Shown: positions 25,245 to 34,547, counted from the first letter of the stretch. The stretch is DNA of 50,946 nucleotides from an uncultured Prevotella sp. (GCA_946415755.1 CAMKTS010000022.1:1-50946); one strand, 5' to 3'. Notes: generated by a model from the letters alone, not told the origin. Made by a program: numbers and translations.

Positions 25245-26625
25245 GAGATTTCTCGTACTACTAGCAATACTAGTATCACTAGTCACACTAGTAAAAGCTC
25301 AGAACGACTCCGTCAGTGCCAGTGCTCCTGTCGGTACTGTTGTAGACGAGGTCATCTGGGTGGTCGGCGATGAGCCTATCCTCAAGTCTGACGTGGAGGC
25401 CATGCGCATCCAGGGACAGCAGGAGGGCATGCGATGGAAAGGCGACCCCGACTGTGCTATTCCGGAACAGATTGCCGTTCAGAAACTGTATCTCAATCAG
25501 GCCATCATCGACAGTGTTCAGGTGACGGAGTCTGAAATAACACAGGGCGTAGAGCAGTATATCGAGAACATGGTACAGATGATTGGTTCCCGTGAGAAAC
25601 TGGAAGAATACTATAAGAAGAGTATGAGTCAGATACGTGCCGACCTCCGCGAGTCGTACCGTGAACGGCAACTGGTGCAAGGTATGCAGCACGAACTGAC
25701 CAAGAATATCACGGTGTCGCCGGCAGAGGTGCGCCGCTACTTCAAGGACATTCCACAGGACAGCCTGCCCTTCGTGCCTACCGAGGTGGAGGTGCAGATT
25801 GTTACCCAGACACCGCGTGTGGAACAGGAGGAAATCAACCGCATCAAGGAAGAGCTGCGCAACTATTCTGACCGTGTCAACAAGGGAGAGGCGACCTTCC
25901 AGACGCTGGCTCGTCTGTATTCCGAAGACCCTGGCACGGCACGCCGTGGCGGAGAACTCGACTATACCCCCCGTGCAGCCCTCGACCCTGCCTTTGCCAA
26001 TGTGGCGTTCAGCTTGAGCGACCCCAAGCGTGTGTCGAAGATTGTGGAGTCGGAATTTGGCTACCATATCATTCAGCTCATTGACAAGCGTGGCGACAAG
26101 GTCAAGGTGCGTCATATCCTGCGCAAACCGGTGGTTAGCGACGAGGCTGTCAACAAGGCCGTCGCACGCCTTGACTCCGTGCGCACCAACATCCTCAAGG
26201 GTGACTTCCCCTTTGAGGCTGCCGCATCGCTTCTTTCTGACGATAAGGATACGCGCAACAACAACGGCCTGATGTTCAGTATGACGCAGGACGGACAGCG
26301 TACCTCACGTTTCAAGCTGGCCGACCTGCCCCCAGAGGTGGCGAAGGTGGTAGACACCCTGAAGGTGGGAGAGGTTTCTGCTCCCTTCCAGATGATCAAC
26401 GAGCGTGGCAAGATTGTATGTGCCATCGTCAAGCTGAAAGGACGTACCGAGGGCCACAAGGCCACTATCACCGAAGACTTCCAGGTGATGAAGAGCGTGG
26501 TGCTGGGTAAGTTGCGCGAGAAGAAGCTGCACGACTGGTTGGTCAAACGGATCAAGTCCACCTATGTGCGTATCAATGACCGGTATCGTGACTGCAACTT
26601 CGAATACGAAGGGTGGGTGAGATGA
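25237..26625 (+). CDS. SurA-like periplasmic chaperone with two parvulin domains
   Basis: 462 residues. A SurA-type N-terminal domain (VVDEVIWVVGDEPILKSDVE) is followed by two parvulin modules at about 185-275 (VEVQIVTQTP to FGYHIIQLID) and 285-390 (VKVRHILRKP onward) and a C-terminal helix. It delivers unfolded beta-barrel proteins to the assembly machinery. The signal peptide is odd: residues 7-18 (VLLAILVSLVTLVK) are encoded by four CTAG-headed 9-bp repeats, giving repeated L-V-S, L-V-T, L-V-K triplets and rare CTA codons. It overlaps the upstream gene by 8 bp. Confidence 0.92.
   Translation: MNKRFLVLLAILVSLVTLVKAQNDSVSASAPVGTVVDEVIWVVGDEPILKSDVEAMRIQGQQEGMRWKGDPDCAIPEQIAVQKLYLNQAIIDSVQVTESEITQGVEQYIENMVQMIGSREKLEEYYKKSMSQIRADLRESYRERQLVQGMQHELTKNITVSPAEVRRYFKDIPQDSLPFVPTEVEVQIVTQTPRVEQEEINRIKEELRNYSDRVNKGEATFQTLARLYSEDPGTARRGGELDYTPRAALDPAFANVAFSLSDPKRVSKIVESEFGYHIIQLIDKRGDKVKVRHILRKPVVSDEAVNKAVARLDSVRTNILKGDFPFEAAASLLSDDKDTRNNNGLMFSMTQDGQRTSRFKLADLPPEVAKVVDTLKVGEVSAPFQMINERGKIVCAIVKLKGRTEGHKATITEDFQVMKSVVLGKLREKKLHDWLVKRIKSTYVRINDRYRDCNFEYEGWVR
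25261..25296 (+). repeat. Four 9-bp CTAG repeats encoding the SurA-like signal peptide
   Basis: CTAG recurs at 25261, 25270, 25279 and 25288: CTAGCAATA, CTAGTATCA, CTAGTCACA, CTAGTAAAA. The period is exactly 9 bp and in frame. A second array with the same CTAG and the same period is intergenic at 43372. Confidence 0.9.
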
Positions 26626-26645
26626 GCATGCTTCCGCATGCTCAA

Positions 26646-26763
26646 ATGAGTAATGAGAAATGAGCATTGAGAAATGATGAAGAATGTGACGGAAAATACG
26701 GAGAAAATGAAAGGAATTGGTGAGAAACACCGACATTTCTCATTCCTCATTACTCATTTCTCA
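26646..26763. repeat. Inverted arrays of 7-bp units across the OstA start
   Basis: Left array: ATGAGTA, ATGAGAA, ATGAGCA, TTGAGAA (26646-26673) with the OstA start codon in the next unit. Right array: TTTCTCA, TTCCTCA, TTACTCA, TTTCTCA (26736-26763). The arms are complementary, so mRNA could fold with the start codon at the base of a long hairpin. The right arm encodes FSFLITHFSL of the signal peptide. Confidence 0.88.
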
Positions 26764-28494
26764 TTGATTCTGTTCTTTGTCTTTACGGCTTTCGCTTTTA
26801 CTCCCTCCAAACCGCGTACACCCCGTCAGAAGAAGACGGAAGACAAGCGCGTCTATCTGGTACATTCTGACAACTTGCACTACGACCAGTACCGCAACGG
26901 TGATGCCCAAGTGCTCAACGGCAATGTACACTTCCGGCATAACGGTGCCGACCTCTATTGCGACAGTGCCCACTTCTATGAACAGTCAAACTCCTTCGAG
27001 GCGTTCGGACATGTGAAGATGATACAGGGAGACACCCTGCGCCTCACCAGCGACTATGCCTACTACGACGGCAACGACCAGTTGGCCCAGGCCCGCTACA
27101 ACGTTATCCTGAAGCACCGCAAGTCAACGCTCTATACCGACTCCCTCGACTATGACCGTATGTATAACTTCGGCAATTTCTTCGAAGGCGGTAAACTGGT
27201 GGACGGCAGCTCTGTGCTGACCAGTGACTGGGGCGAGTACCATACCGATACCAAGATGGCCATGTTCTATTATGACGTACGCCTGAAGGACAAGAAACTC
27301 TATCTGACCACCGACTCGCTATACTATGATACCCGTACATCGCGTGCCCATATCGTGGGACCGTCGAACATCACGTCGGGCAGCAGTCATATCTATAGTG
27401 AAGACGGTTTCTATAACACCAAGACCGAACGCTCAGAACTTTTCGGACGCTCCGTCATCAGTGACCAGGGACGCTCACTCATCGGCGACAGTGTCTACCA
27501 TAATGCCGACGACGGCACCAATTATGCCTATTGGAACGTGGTGTATACCGACTCAGTCAATAAGAACATGATGACGGGCGACTACTGCGAATACAACGAC
27601 TCAACGGGCTATGCCATGGCCACCAAACGGGCGGTGACCATCGACTACTCGCAGAAAGACTCGCTGTTCATGCATGCCGACACCTTCAAGATCTTCACCT
27701 ATAACATCCGTACCGACTCGGTCTACCGCAAGATACATGCATATAATAAGGTACGCGCGTATAGGACTGACGTGCAGGCCGTCTGCGATTCCCTGGTGTA
27801 CAACTCCAAGGATTCGTGCATGACCATGTATAGAGACCCTATTGTGTGGAATATGAACCAGCAGCTGTTCGGAGAGGAAATCCGTGTCTACATGCGTGAC
27901 TCCACCATCGACTGGGCACACGTCATCAATCAGGCTTTCTCTACAGAGCAGATGCCCGATTCGGTGCATTTCAACCAGGTGTCATCGCGTGAGATGAAGG
28001 CGTTTTTCGAGAAAGGTGAGATTCGTGAGAACCAGGCCATCGACAATGTGCTGGTGGTGTATTACCCTGTCGACGATGCCGACAGCACGATTATCGGACT
28101 GAACTATACCGAGACACCGCTGCTGAAGATGTTCCTTGAGAACCGTAAGATGAAGCGCATCTGGATGGAGCGGCCCACAGGTACGCTCTACCCCTTGTCG
28201 CAAGTGCCACCAGAGAAGTATTTCCTGCCACAGTATGCCTGGTTCGACTATGTACGTCCGCTGAACAAGGCCGACATCTTCAATTGGCGACCCAAGAAGG
28301 CTGGCACGGAGCTGAAGGAGCAGAAAAGGCGCGAGCCGCCTTCCCGTAAGATGACAGTTCCTGCTGCCACAGGGCAGACGGGTTCTTCCGGAAATTCCGG
28401 GCTTTCCGGAGATTCTGGAAATTCCGGAGATTCTGGAAATTCCGGAGATTCTGGAGATTCCGGTTCATTAACCCCCGCAACTCCTGCCCCATGA
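26674..28494 (+). CDS. OstA-like LPS-transport/assembly protein
   Basis: 606 residues from ATG 26674; ATG 26707 is an equally plausible start giving a cleaner signal peptide. After the membrane segment, an OstA/LptA-type beta-jellyroll repeat region (VLNGNVHFRHNGADLYCDSAHFYE, FGHVKMIQGDTLRLTSDYAYY and later copies) spans most of the protein. Such proteins carry lipopolysaccharide through the periplasm to the outer membrane; this Bacteroidetes form is longer than E. coli LptA (185 residues). The last 40 residues are a low-complexity Ser-Gly-Asp/Asn tail encoded by 9-bp repeats. The gene overlaps mutL by 4 bp. Confidence 0.88.
   Translation: MMKNVTENTEKMKGIGEKHRHFSFLITHFSLILFFVFTAFAFTPSKPRTPRQKKTEDKRVYLVHSDNLHYDQYRNGDAQVLNGNVHFRHNGADLYCDSAHFYEQSNSFEAFGHVKMIQGDTLRLTSDYAYYDGNDQLAQARYNVILKHRKSTLYTDSLDYDRMYNFGNFFEGGKLVDGSSVLTSDWGEYHTDTKMAMFYYDVRLKDKKLYLTTDSLYYDTRTSRAHIVGPSNITSGSSHIYSEDGFYNTKTERSELFGRSVISDQGRSLIGDSVYHNADDGTNYAYWNVVYTDSVNKNMMTGDYCEYNDSTGYAMATKRAVTIDYSQKDSLFMHADTFKIFTYNIRTDSVYRKIHAYNKVRAYRTDVQAVCDSLVYNSKDSCMTMYRDPIVWNMNQQLFGEEIRVYMRDSTIDWAHVINQAFSTEQMPDSVHFNQVSSREMKAFFEKGEIRENQAIDNVLVVYYPVDDADSTIIGLNYTETPLLKMFLENRKMKRIWMERPTGTLYPLSQVPPEKYFLPQYAWFDYVRPLNKADIFNWRPKKAGTELKEQKRREPPSRKMTVPAATGQTGSSGNSGLSGDSGNSGDSGNSGDSGDSGSLTPATPAP
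28383..28472 (+). repeat. 9-bp coding repeats at the OstA C-terminus
   Basis: About nine to ten units of consensus AATTCCGGA/GATTCTGGA at a 9-bp period, encoding alternating SGN and SGD triplets. Slippage here would add or remove whole triplets without shifting the frame. Confidence 0.85.
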
Positions 28495-30302
28495 CCGACG
28501 TTATTCAGTTGCTTCCCGACAGCGTGGCCAACCAGATAGCAGCTGGTGAGGTCATCCAGCGGCCGGCTTCCGTCATCAAGGAGCTGGTAGAGAATGCCGT
28601 GGATGCCGGAGCGGCCACCATCCATGTGCTGGTGGTTGATGCAGGACGTACCAGTATTCAGGTGATTGACGACGGTTGCGGCATGTCGGAAACGGATGCC
28701 CGTCTGGCTTTTGAGCGTCACGCTACATCGAAGATCCGTAAGGCCGACGACCTCTTCTCGCTTCATACCATGGGATTCCGTGGCGAGGCACTGCCCTCCA
28801 TTGCTGCGGTGGCACAAGTCGAGTTGCGTACACGCCGTGAGACGGATGAAGTGGGTACCTGCCTGTCATTGTCTGCCTCGCGTGTCGAGCGTCAGGAACC
28901 CTGTTCCTGTGCCGTGGGCAGCAGCTTTACGGTGAGCAACCTGTTTTTCAACGTGCCTGCCCGTAGGAAGTTTCTCAAGACCAATACCACTGAACTGAAC
29001 AATATCCTGACGGCCTTCGAGCGTATCGTACTCGTCTATCCCGATGTCGCCTTTACGCTCCACTCGAACGGACAGGAGCTGATGAATCTGCGTAAAGCTA
29101 CGCTCCACCAGCGCATCGTAGATGTCTATGGACGACGCTATGCGCAGGAACTGCTGCCTGTCAGCGTTGATACCGCTCTCTGCCGTATCAGCGGATTCAC
29201 TGCCAAGCCGGAAGCCGCACGCAGGAAGAGCAGCCATGAGTATTTCTTCGTCAATGGCCGCTATATGAAGCATCCCTATTTCCACAAGGCTGTCATGCAA
29301 GCCTATGAGCGGCTGGTTCCCGCAGGCGCGCACGTACCTTATTTTATATACTTTGATGTCAGCCCTGCCGATATCGATGTCAATATCCATCCCACCAAGA
29401 CGGAAATCAAGTTTGAGAACGAGCAGGCCATCTGGCAGATGGTGGCTGCTGCCGTCAAGGAGGCCATCGGACAGTTCTGTGAGATTCCGCAGATAGACTT
29501 CGATACGGAGGGAAAGCCAGACATACCGGTCTACTATGGTAATGAGACGGCCGACGGACACCATGTGAGCCGTCAGGCTCCGATGCCGCAGTACAATCCG
29601 ATGTACAATCCTTTTAACAAGAAGCCTGCACCCCCCAAGGACTGGCAGCAGCTTTATCCGGAAACGGAGACTCCTGCTGCCGAGATGCCGTCGCTTTTTG
29701 ATGACGCGCCAGAGATGGCGGCTCCTTCGCCGGTTGCCGATATGGCTCCTGTCCATTACCAGTACAAAGGCCGCTACGTGATGACGGCTGTCAAGTCCGG
29801 GCTGATGGTCATCGACCAGCACCGTGCTGACATCCGTATCCGCTATGAGCAATATATGCATCAGCTGAAAGAGGCGCCCGCACAGAGCCAGCGCATCCTG
29901 TTCCCAGAGGTTATCGAACTGCCGCCGTCTGATGCTGCCCTCATGGACGACCTGCTGCCGGCTCTTGCCGCCGTTGGCTTCGAACTGACTCCCCTCGGTT
30001 CCACGAGCTATGCTGTCAGCGGTGTACCGGCAGGCATCGAGGGATTACAGCCCGCCGCTCTCGTACAGGAGCTGCTGGCCTCTACCGGCCCGGTGGGGCG
30101 CGACCGGATGGCTGCCTACCATGAACTGGCTCTCACGCTGGCCCGCCAGTCGGCGGTGCCCTACGGTCAACTCCTCTCCAACGACGAGATGGATGCGCTG
30201 GTCAACAGCCTCTTTGCCTGCCAGGATGTCAACCATACCCCCGACGGACATGCCATCCTTGCCATTCTTCCACAACGCGACATCGAGCAACTGCTCGGAT
30301 AA
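28491..30302 (+). CDS. mutL: DNA mismatch repair protein MutL
   Basis: 603 residues. GHKL ATPase motifs are intact: ELVENAVDAGA with Glu31 and Asn35, DDGCGM at 60-65, ERHATSKI at 75-82 and GFRGEALPSI at 95-104; the central transducer has FVNGRYM and VNIHPTK. A low-complexity linker (about 350-410) precedes the C-terminal dimerisation domain. The endonuclease motif DQHAxxExxxxE is degenerate here (DQHRADIRIRYE, with Ile replacing the first Glu), so nicking activity is doubtful. It couples MutS mismatch recognition to excision. The ATGA overlap with ostA indicates translational coupling. Confidence 0.96.
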   Translation: MTDVIQLLPDSVANQIAAGEVIQRPASVIKELVENAVDAGAATIHVLVVDAGRTSIQVIDDGCGMSETDARLAFERHATSKIRKADDLFSLHTMGFRGEALPSIAAVAQVELRTRRETDEVGTCLSLSASRVERQEPCSCAVGSSFTVSNLFFNVPARRKFLKTNTTELNNILTAFERIVLVYPDVAFTLHSNGQELMNLRKATLHQRIVDVYGRRYAQELLPVSVDTALCRISGFTAKPEAARRKSSHEYFFVNGRYMKHPYFHKAVMQAYERLVPAGAHVPYFIYFDVSPADIDVNIHPTKTEIKFENEQAIWQMVAAAVKEAIGQFCEIPQIDFDTEGKPDIPVYYGNETADGHHVSRQAPMPQYNPMYNPFNKKPAPPKDWQQLYPETETPAAEMPSLFDDAPEMAAPSPVADMAPVHYQYKGRYVMTAVKSGLMVIDQHRADIRIRYEQYMHQLKEAPAQSQRILFPEVIELPPSDAALMDDLLPALAAVGFELTPLGSTSYAVSGVPAGIEGLQPAALVQELLASTGPVGRDRMAAYHELALTLARQSAVPYGQLLSNDEMDALVNSLFACQDVNHTPDGHAILAILPQRDIEQLLG

Positions 30303-30387
30303 AACCGCCTTTGGCGCATAAATCATGGAAAAATACGCAGTCAACCATAAGAAATTCACGTTAAAAATAAAAAAAAAGCGTTTTTTC

Positions 30388-30418
30388 TTGCAAGTTTGTA
30401 AAAAAATGCCTAATTTTG
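30388..30418 (+). promoter_or_regulatory. Promoter of the large lipoprotein/OmpA operon
   Basis: -33 TTG at 30388-30390, 20-bp spacer, -7 TAATTTTG at 30411-30418. The leader is about 130 nt and contains GGGAGAGAGAGAAA and an AT-rich segment just before the ATG. Confidence 0.78.
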
Positions 30419-30555
30419 TGCCGATTTGTAGATACTATGCACGTGTGAACGTGATGTCTGTCGTGTGCAGGCCGTAGTGAAAAGGGAGAGAGAGAAATAT
30501 GGGAGATACCATAAGAATATATGTTTTAACAATATTAATTTAAATTTTAAGTTCA

Positions 30556-33207
30556 ATGAAAAAGAAAATCATTAATGGTTTACTCTTTGCAGCCGCTTTG
30601 GTGGTTGCTTCGAGTTCTTTCGTGTCTTGTAAGGACTACGAAGGTGATGATTATGCAAGACTGCAGACTGCCAGTGACTATGCTGATGCAGTGCTGGAAA
30701 GTCAGCTTCAGGCTCAGCTTACAGCAATGCAGGCTGCTCTGAATCAATGCGGAACAGATTGTGCTGCCGCACGTACTGCGTTGGAGAATTCCCTGAAGAC
30801 ATGGGTGCAGAGCCAGGGTTATCTTACCTCTCATCAGGATCTGTCGGCCTACGACACACGTGCTACTTATCAGGCATGGGTTCAGTCTCAGGGCTATCTC
30901 ACAGAGCACCAGGATCTGTCGGGCTATGACAATCGTGCTACCTATCAGAAGTGGGTGTTGGAACAGATTAATGCCAACAACCAGACGATGATTACTGCCG
31001 TCAACAGCATGCTGACCAACAACACTGAGACGCAGAACGCTGTTAACACCATCATTGAGAAATACCTGCAGGATCATGGTATTACTACTGGCGGTATGAC
31101 TCAGGCAGAGGTGCAGACACTGATTAACAGCAGCCTGGCTGGTTATCTGACCGAGACCGCTGCCGATGCCAAGTATCTGCAGCAGAGTGCGCTGAACAAC
31201 TACTACACCAAGGACCAGATTGACGCTATGGCAGCTCTGTGGAATGCTACTATCATGAGCGACAGCCTGAAGAAGGCTTATGAGTGGGCTGACTACTCTT
31301 ACAAGCGTCTGGTGGCTCAGGGCGACAGCATCAAGAACGTGTATGATTGGATGCAGTCTACCAATCCCCGTCTCGACAGCATCAAGACTGCTTACGAGAA
31401 CGCTGCCTACGCTAAGGAGATTGCCGACAAGGCTTGGAACTATGTGAAGGAGACCAAGGACAAGAACGGTAATGAGTTTGCTAACCTGCAGGATCTTTAC
31501 AATGCGCTGAATTCTGCTGATGAGGCTCTGGCTCAGGATATTGAGAAACTGAACGGCCGTCTGGCCAAGACAGAGAAGGCTATTGCCGACCTCTACAGCG
31601 CACTGAAGTCGCAGATTACCAGCATCAATATCAATGGTGCCTACAACCCCGTATTCGGTTACCTGGCAGCTCCCTTCGATGTACAGAGCAATGTGCTGGC
31701 CGCTAACTACGGTGTTGCTTCGCGTAACACAAGCTTCCCGACTGCTGACAATGCTGCTTACTTCACCAACCAGAGCATCATCTCTCAGGATGAGTTCAAC
31801 CTGGTGAAGGCCAACGGTGGTATGCCTGCTGAGGTTGATTACCTCAACAAGTTCCCCGCTGGTGAGGTGATTATCGACCAGAGCGAGGGTAATGCCGGTA
31901 CGCTCTATGTGACGGTGAACCCCTCTAACGTTGACTTCACAGGTACCACCTTCTCACTGCGTAGCACTTCCAACAAGGAGTCGAAGGTTTACCTCGGCGA
32001 CCTGACCCCCAGCACCGAAGAACTGTCCTTCGGTTACAAGCGCGCTTCTGCCAACGGCTTCTATGAGGCTAAGGCTACTGTGTACTTCGACGATGCCAAG
32101 TCTGTATCGCCCAACTACGATCTGAAGAACATTGCCAACAAGCTGCGCGATGCCATCACCATCGACCGTGCCAACCGTAAGGTAGACATCAAGTTCGGTG
32201 AGATTGCCAAGACCATCTACTCTAACATCCAGAATATTCTGCCTCGCCTCGCCGTTCAGGCTAACTGGCGTGACACCACCGGTTACAAGAGCGTGGCTTC
32301 TGAGTACAGCGTGGCTGCTACTGCCGTTAAGGCACTGAGCTTCGACCTCGCATACGGTATGAACCGCCAGTGGATCTCTCATGTTCCTGGCCGCTTCGTC
32401 CGCGCCATCGACCGTGAGATTAACAACCTGCTGAAGGTTGAGCTTGAAATCGATCCGCTCAACCTGAGCGAGATTTATGTGGATGTGCCGAATCAGAAGT
32501 TCATCGTTTATGTGAAGAACCAGGATGGTTCCTATTATATTGACCCCGTGACGAACCAGAAAGTGATGGTTGATGTCACAGACTATATCATGGAAATCTA
32601 TGGTAACCTGAACACTGCACTGCAGAAGTACAACGACAAGGTGCCTGATCTGAACAACCTGCCTGATAAGATTAATGAGGCTATTTCTAAGGCTTTGAAC
32701 AAGAAGGGCACCGAACTGAAGGACTTCGTTGACCGCTATGTCAGCCGTATCAACACTTACATCGACAAGGCTAACAAGCTCATCAACAATGCCAACTACT
32801 ATCTGCAGCCCGTACTGCTCTCTACAGCTACCGATGGCAGCTATGTACAGCTGAGCCGTATCCAGACTGTTCCCAGCAAGGTGAACGATGGCGACATCAT
32901 CGCCCTGATTCCGACCACCTTCACTGCTGAACTGATTGTTCCCGCTTATGCGAAGCACCTCTGCGTCACCAACGTATTCGACGCTAATGGCAATGCTGCT
33001 TCTGACGGCGATGCAACCTGTCTGGCTAAGATGGCTCAGGCCAACAGCGCTACTTGCATCAACTCGCAGCGCCTCATTCAGGGTAAAGCTTACGCAGCCT
33101 TCAATGCCGCTGGCCTGGGTGGTGACTATACTTACGAGATTGCCTACACCGCTATGGACTACACTGGCAAGGTTTCTGGTAAGAAGTACTACATCAACGT
33201 TAAGTAA
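30556..33207 (+). CDS. Large surface lipoprotein with tail-fibre-like repeats
   Basis: 883 residues, family not recognised. A signal peptide ends at the lipobox SFVSC (Cys25). Residues 83-107 and 108-132 are two near-identical 25-residue repeats (WVQSQGYLT-x-HQDLS-x-YD-x-RATYQ), and 190-225 (YLTETAADAKYLQQSALNN, YYTKDQIDA) resembles phage tail-fibre and trimeric adhesin stalks. Residues 235-370 are helical and coiled-coil-like; the second half looks beta-rich, ending YYINVK. Two more helical segments lie near 660-740. Codon choice is regular and GC-ending, suggesting high expression. An OmpA gene follows after 47 bp, so a fibre or surface layer held by OmpA is a reasonable inference. Confidence 0.75.
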   Translation: MKKKIINGLLFAAALVVASSSFVSCKDYEGDDYARLQTASDYADAVLESQLQAQLTAMQAALNQCGTDCAAARTALENSLKTWVQSQGYLTSHQDLSAYDTRATYQAWVQSQGYLTEHQDLSGYDNRATYQKWVLEQINANNQTMITAVNSMLTNNTETQNAVNTIIEKYLQDHGITTGGMTQAEVQTLINSSLAGYLTETAADAKYLQQSALNNYYTKDQIDAMAALWNATIMSDSLKKAYEWADYSYKRLVAQGDSIKNVYDWMQSTNPRLDSIKTAYENAAYAKEIADKAWNYVKETKDKNGNEFANLQDLYNALNSADEALAQDIEKLNGRLAKTEKAIADLYSALKSQITSININGAYNPVFGYLAAPFDVQSNVLAANYGVASRNTSFPTADNAAYFTNQSIISQDEFNLVKANGGMPAEVDYLNKFPAGEVIIDQSEGNAGTLYVTVNPSNVDFTGTTFSLRSTSNKESKVYLGDLTPSTEELSFGYKRASANGFYEAKATVYFDDAKSVSPNYDLKNIANKLRDAITIDRANRKVDIKFGEIAKTIYSNIQNILPRLAVQANWRDTTGYKSVASEYSVAATAVKALSFDLAYGMNRQWISHVPGRFVRAIDREINNLLKVELEIDPLNLSEIYVDVPNQKFIVYVKNQDGSYYIDPVTNQKVMVDVTDYIMEIYGNLNTALQKYNDKVPDLNNLPDKINEAISKALNKKGTELKDFVDRYVSRINTYIDKANKLINNANYYLQPVLLSTATDGSYVQLSRIQTVPSKVNDGDIIALIPTTFTAELIVPAYAKHLCVTNVFDANGNAASDGDATCLAKMAQANSATCINSQRLIQGKAYAAFNAAGLGGDYTYEIAYTAMDYTGKVSGKKYYINVK

Positions 33208-33254
33208 ACTTGGCATTTTCACTGGATTAAGAAACAAAAAAAACAGATAAGATT

Positions 33255-34424
33255 ATGAAAATCAAGAAAGCTTTATTGTCTTGCCTTTTCCTGATGGGTA
33301 CGCTCGCAGTATCTGCACAGGATCAGCAGCCCAAGACAGAGTATGTACACAATCCTTATTGGTACGTACAGATTCAGGCTGGTGGCCAGTACACCTTAGG
33401 TGAGATTAAGTTCAGCAAGTTGATCTCGCCGAATGTACAGTTGGCCTTCGGTCGTCAGTTCACCCCCGTGTTCGGTGCTCGCTTGGCAGTTAATGCTTGG
33501 CAGAGCCGCGCAGGTATTGACTACTGCGGTTATCCTTACAATATGCCTGGCTTTGCTCAGGGTACCACAAAGTGGAAGTGGAACTATGTAGCTCCTGGTG
33601 TTGACTTCATGTTCAGCCTGTCGAACCTCTTCGCTGGCTACAACCCCACTCGTCTGGTCAATGTACAGGCTTTTGCCGGTGTTGGTGCCAACATCGCTTG
33701 GGGCATGGATAAGGCTAGCAACTGGGATAATGCAATCCTTCTGACCAATCAGTCAACAGATGAAAATATCAGCTATGCATGGACTGGTACGAAGGTTCGC
33801 GCCTACGGCCGTGTAGGTCTGACTTGCGACTTCAAGGTAACTGACGCTGTGAGCATCGGTGCTGAAGTCAACGCCAACTTCCTGTCTGACCGTTACAATG
33901 GTAAGAAGGCTGGCAATGCTGACTGGTACTTCAACGCTCTGGTTGGTGCCAAGATTAACCTTGGCAAGACCCACACCACTCGCACCATCGAGGCTCCGAA
34001 GCCCGTTGAGCGTGTTGTTGAGAAGGTTATCGAGCGCGTAGTTGAGAAGCCCTGTCCTCCCGCTGTTGAGCCCACCAAGGCTGTTCAGGAGAAGAAGGCT
34101 GAGCCGTTCCGTCGCGATGTATTCTTCACCATCAGCAGCACTCAGATCTCTAAGACTGAGATGGCTAAGGTGAAGGAGGTTGCCGAGTACATGAAGGCTA
34201 ACCCGAACTCTACCGTTGAGGTGACTGGTTATGCTGATAAGGGCACTGGTAACGCTAAGATTAACAAGTCGCTGTCTCAGCGTCGTGCTCAGGCCGTTTA
34301 CAACGTCCTGACCCGCACCTACAAGATTGCTGCTTCTCGCATCAAGGTTGACTCTAAGGGTGACACCGTTCAGCCGTTTGCTAAGCAGATTGACAACCGT
34401 GTAGCTATCTGTATCGCTGACTAA
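33255..34424 (+). CDS. OmpA-family outer membrane protein
   Basis: 389 residues. Signal peptide MKIKKALLSCLFLMGTLAVSAQ; an eight-strand-type barrel to about 240; a Pro/Glu/Val linker (EAPKPVERVVEKVIERVVEK); and a C-terminal OmpA peptidoglycan-binding domain (VFFTISSTQIS, VTGYADKGTGNAKINKSLSQRRAQAV, NRVAICIAD). NRVAI keeps the arginine; the aspartate that contacts diaminopimelate corresponds to TGYAD. It links outer membrane to cell wall. It is co-transcribed with the large lipoprotein and followed by a strong hairpin. Confidence 0.93.
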   Translation: MKIKKALLSCLFLMGTLAVSAQDQQPKTEYVHNPYWYVQIQAGGQYTLGEIKFSKLISPNVQLAFGRQFTPVFGARLAVNAWQSRAGIDYCGYPYNMPGFAQGTTKWKWNYVAPGVDFMFSLSNLFAGYNPTRLVNVQAFAGVGANIAWGMDKASNWDNAILLTNQSTDENISYAWTGTKVRAYGRVGLTCDFKVTDAVSIGAEVNANFLSDRYNGKKAGNADWYFNALVGAKINLGKTHTTRTIEAPKPVERVVEKVIERVVEKPCPPAVEPTKAVQEKKAEPFRRDVFFTISSTQISKTEMAKVKEVAEYMKANPNSTVEVTGYADKGTGNAKINKSLSQRRAQAVYNVLTRTYKIAASRIKVDSKGDTVQPFAKQIDNRVAICIAD

Positions 34425-34469
34425 GCGATGAAGAGGTATTACCGTGCGTAATACATAGATAAACCGAAA

Positions 34470-34522
34470 AGTCCGGCCTTACATCACTGGTAAACATAGG
34501 GGTGTATAGGCTGGACTATTTT
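34470..34522 (+). terminator. Terminator or attenuator after ompA
   Basis: AGTCCGGCCT pairs with AGGCTGGACT (one G-T), inner TACATCAC pairs with GGGTGTA, and ATTTTA follows. It ends 26 bp before the next start codon, with no TAnnTTTG box between, so the next gene probably depends on read-through. Confidence 0.75.
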
Positions 34523-34547
34523 AATGTCTAACGAAATAATGGAAGAG

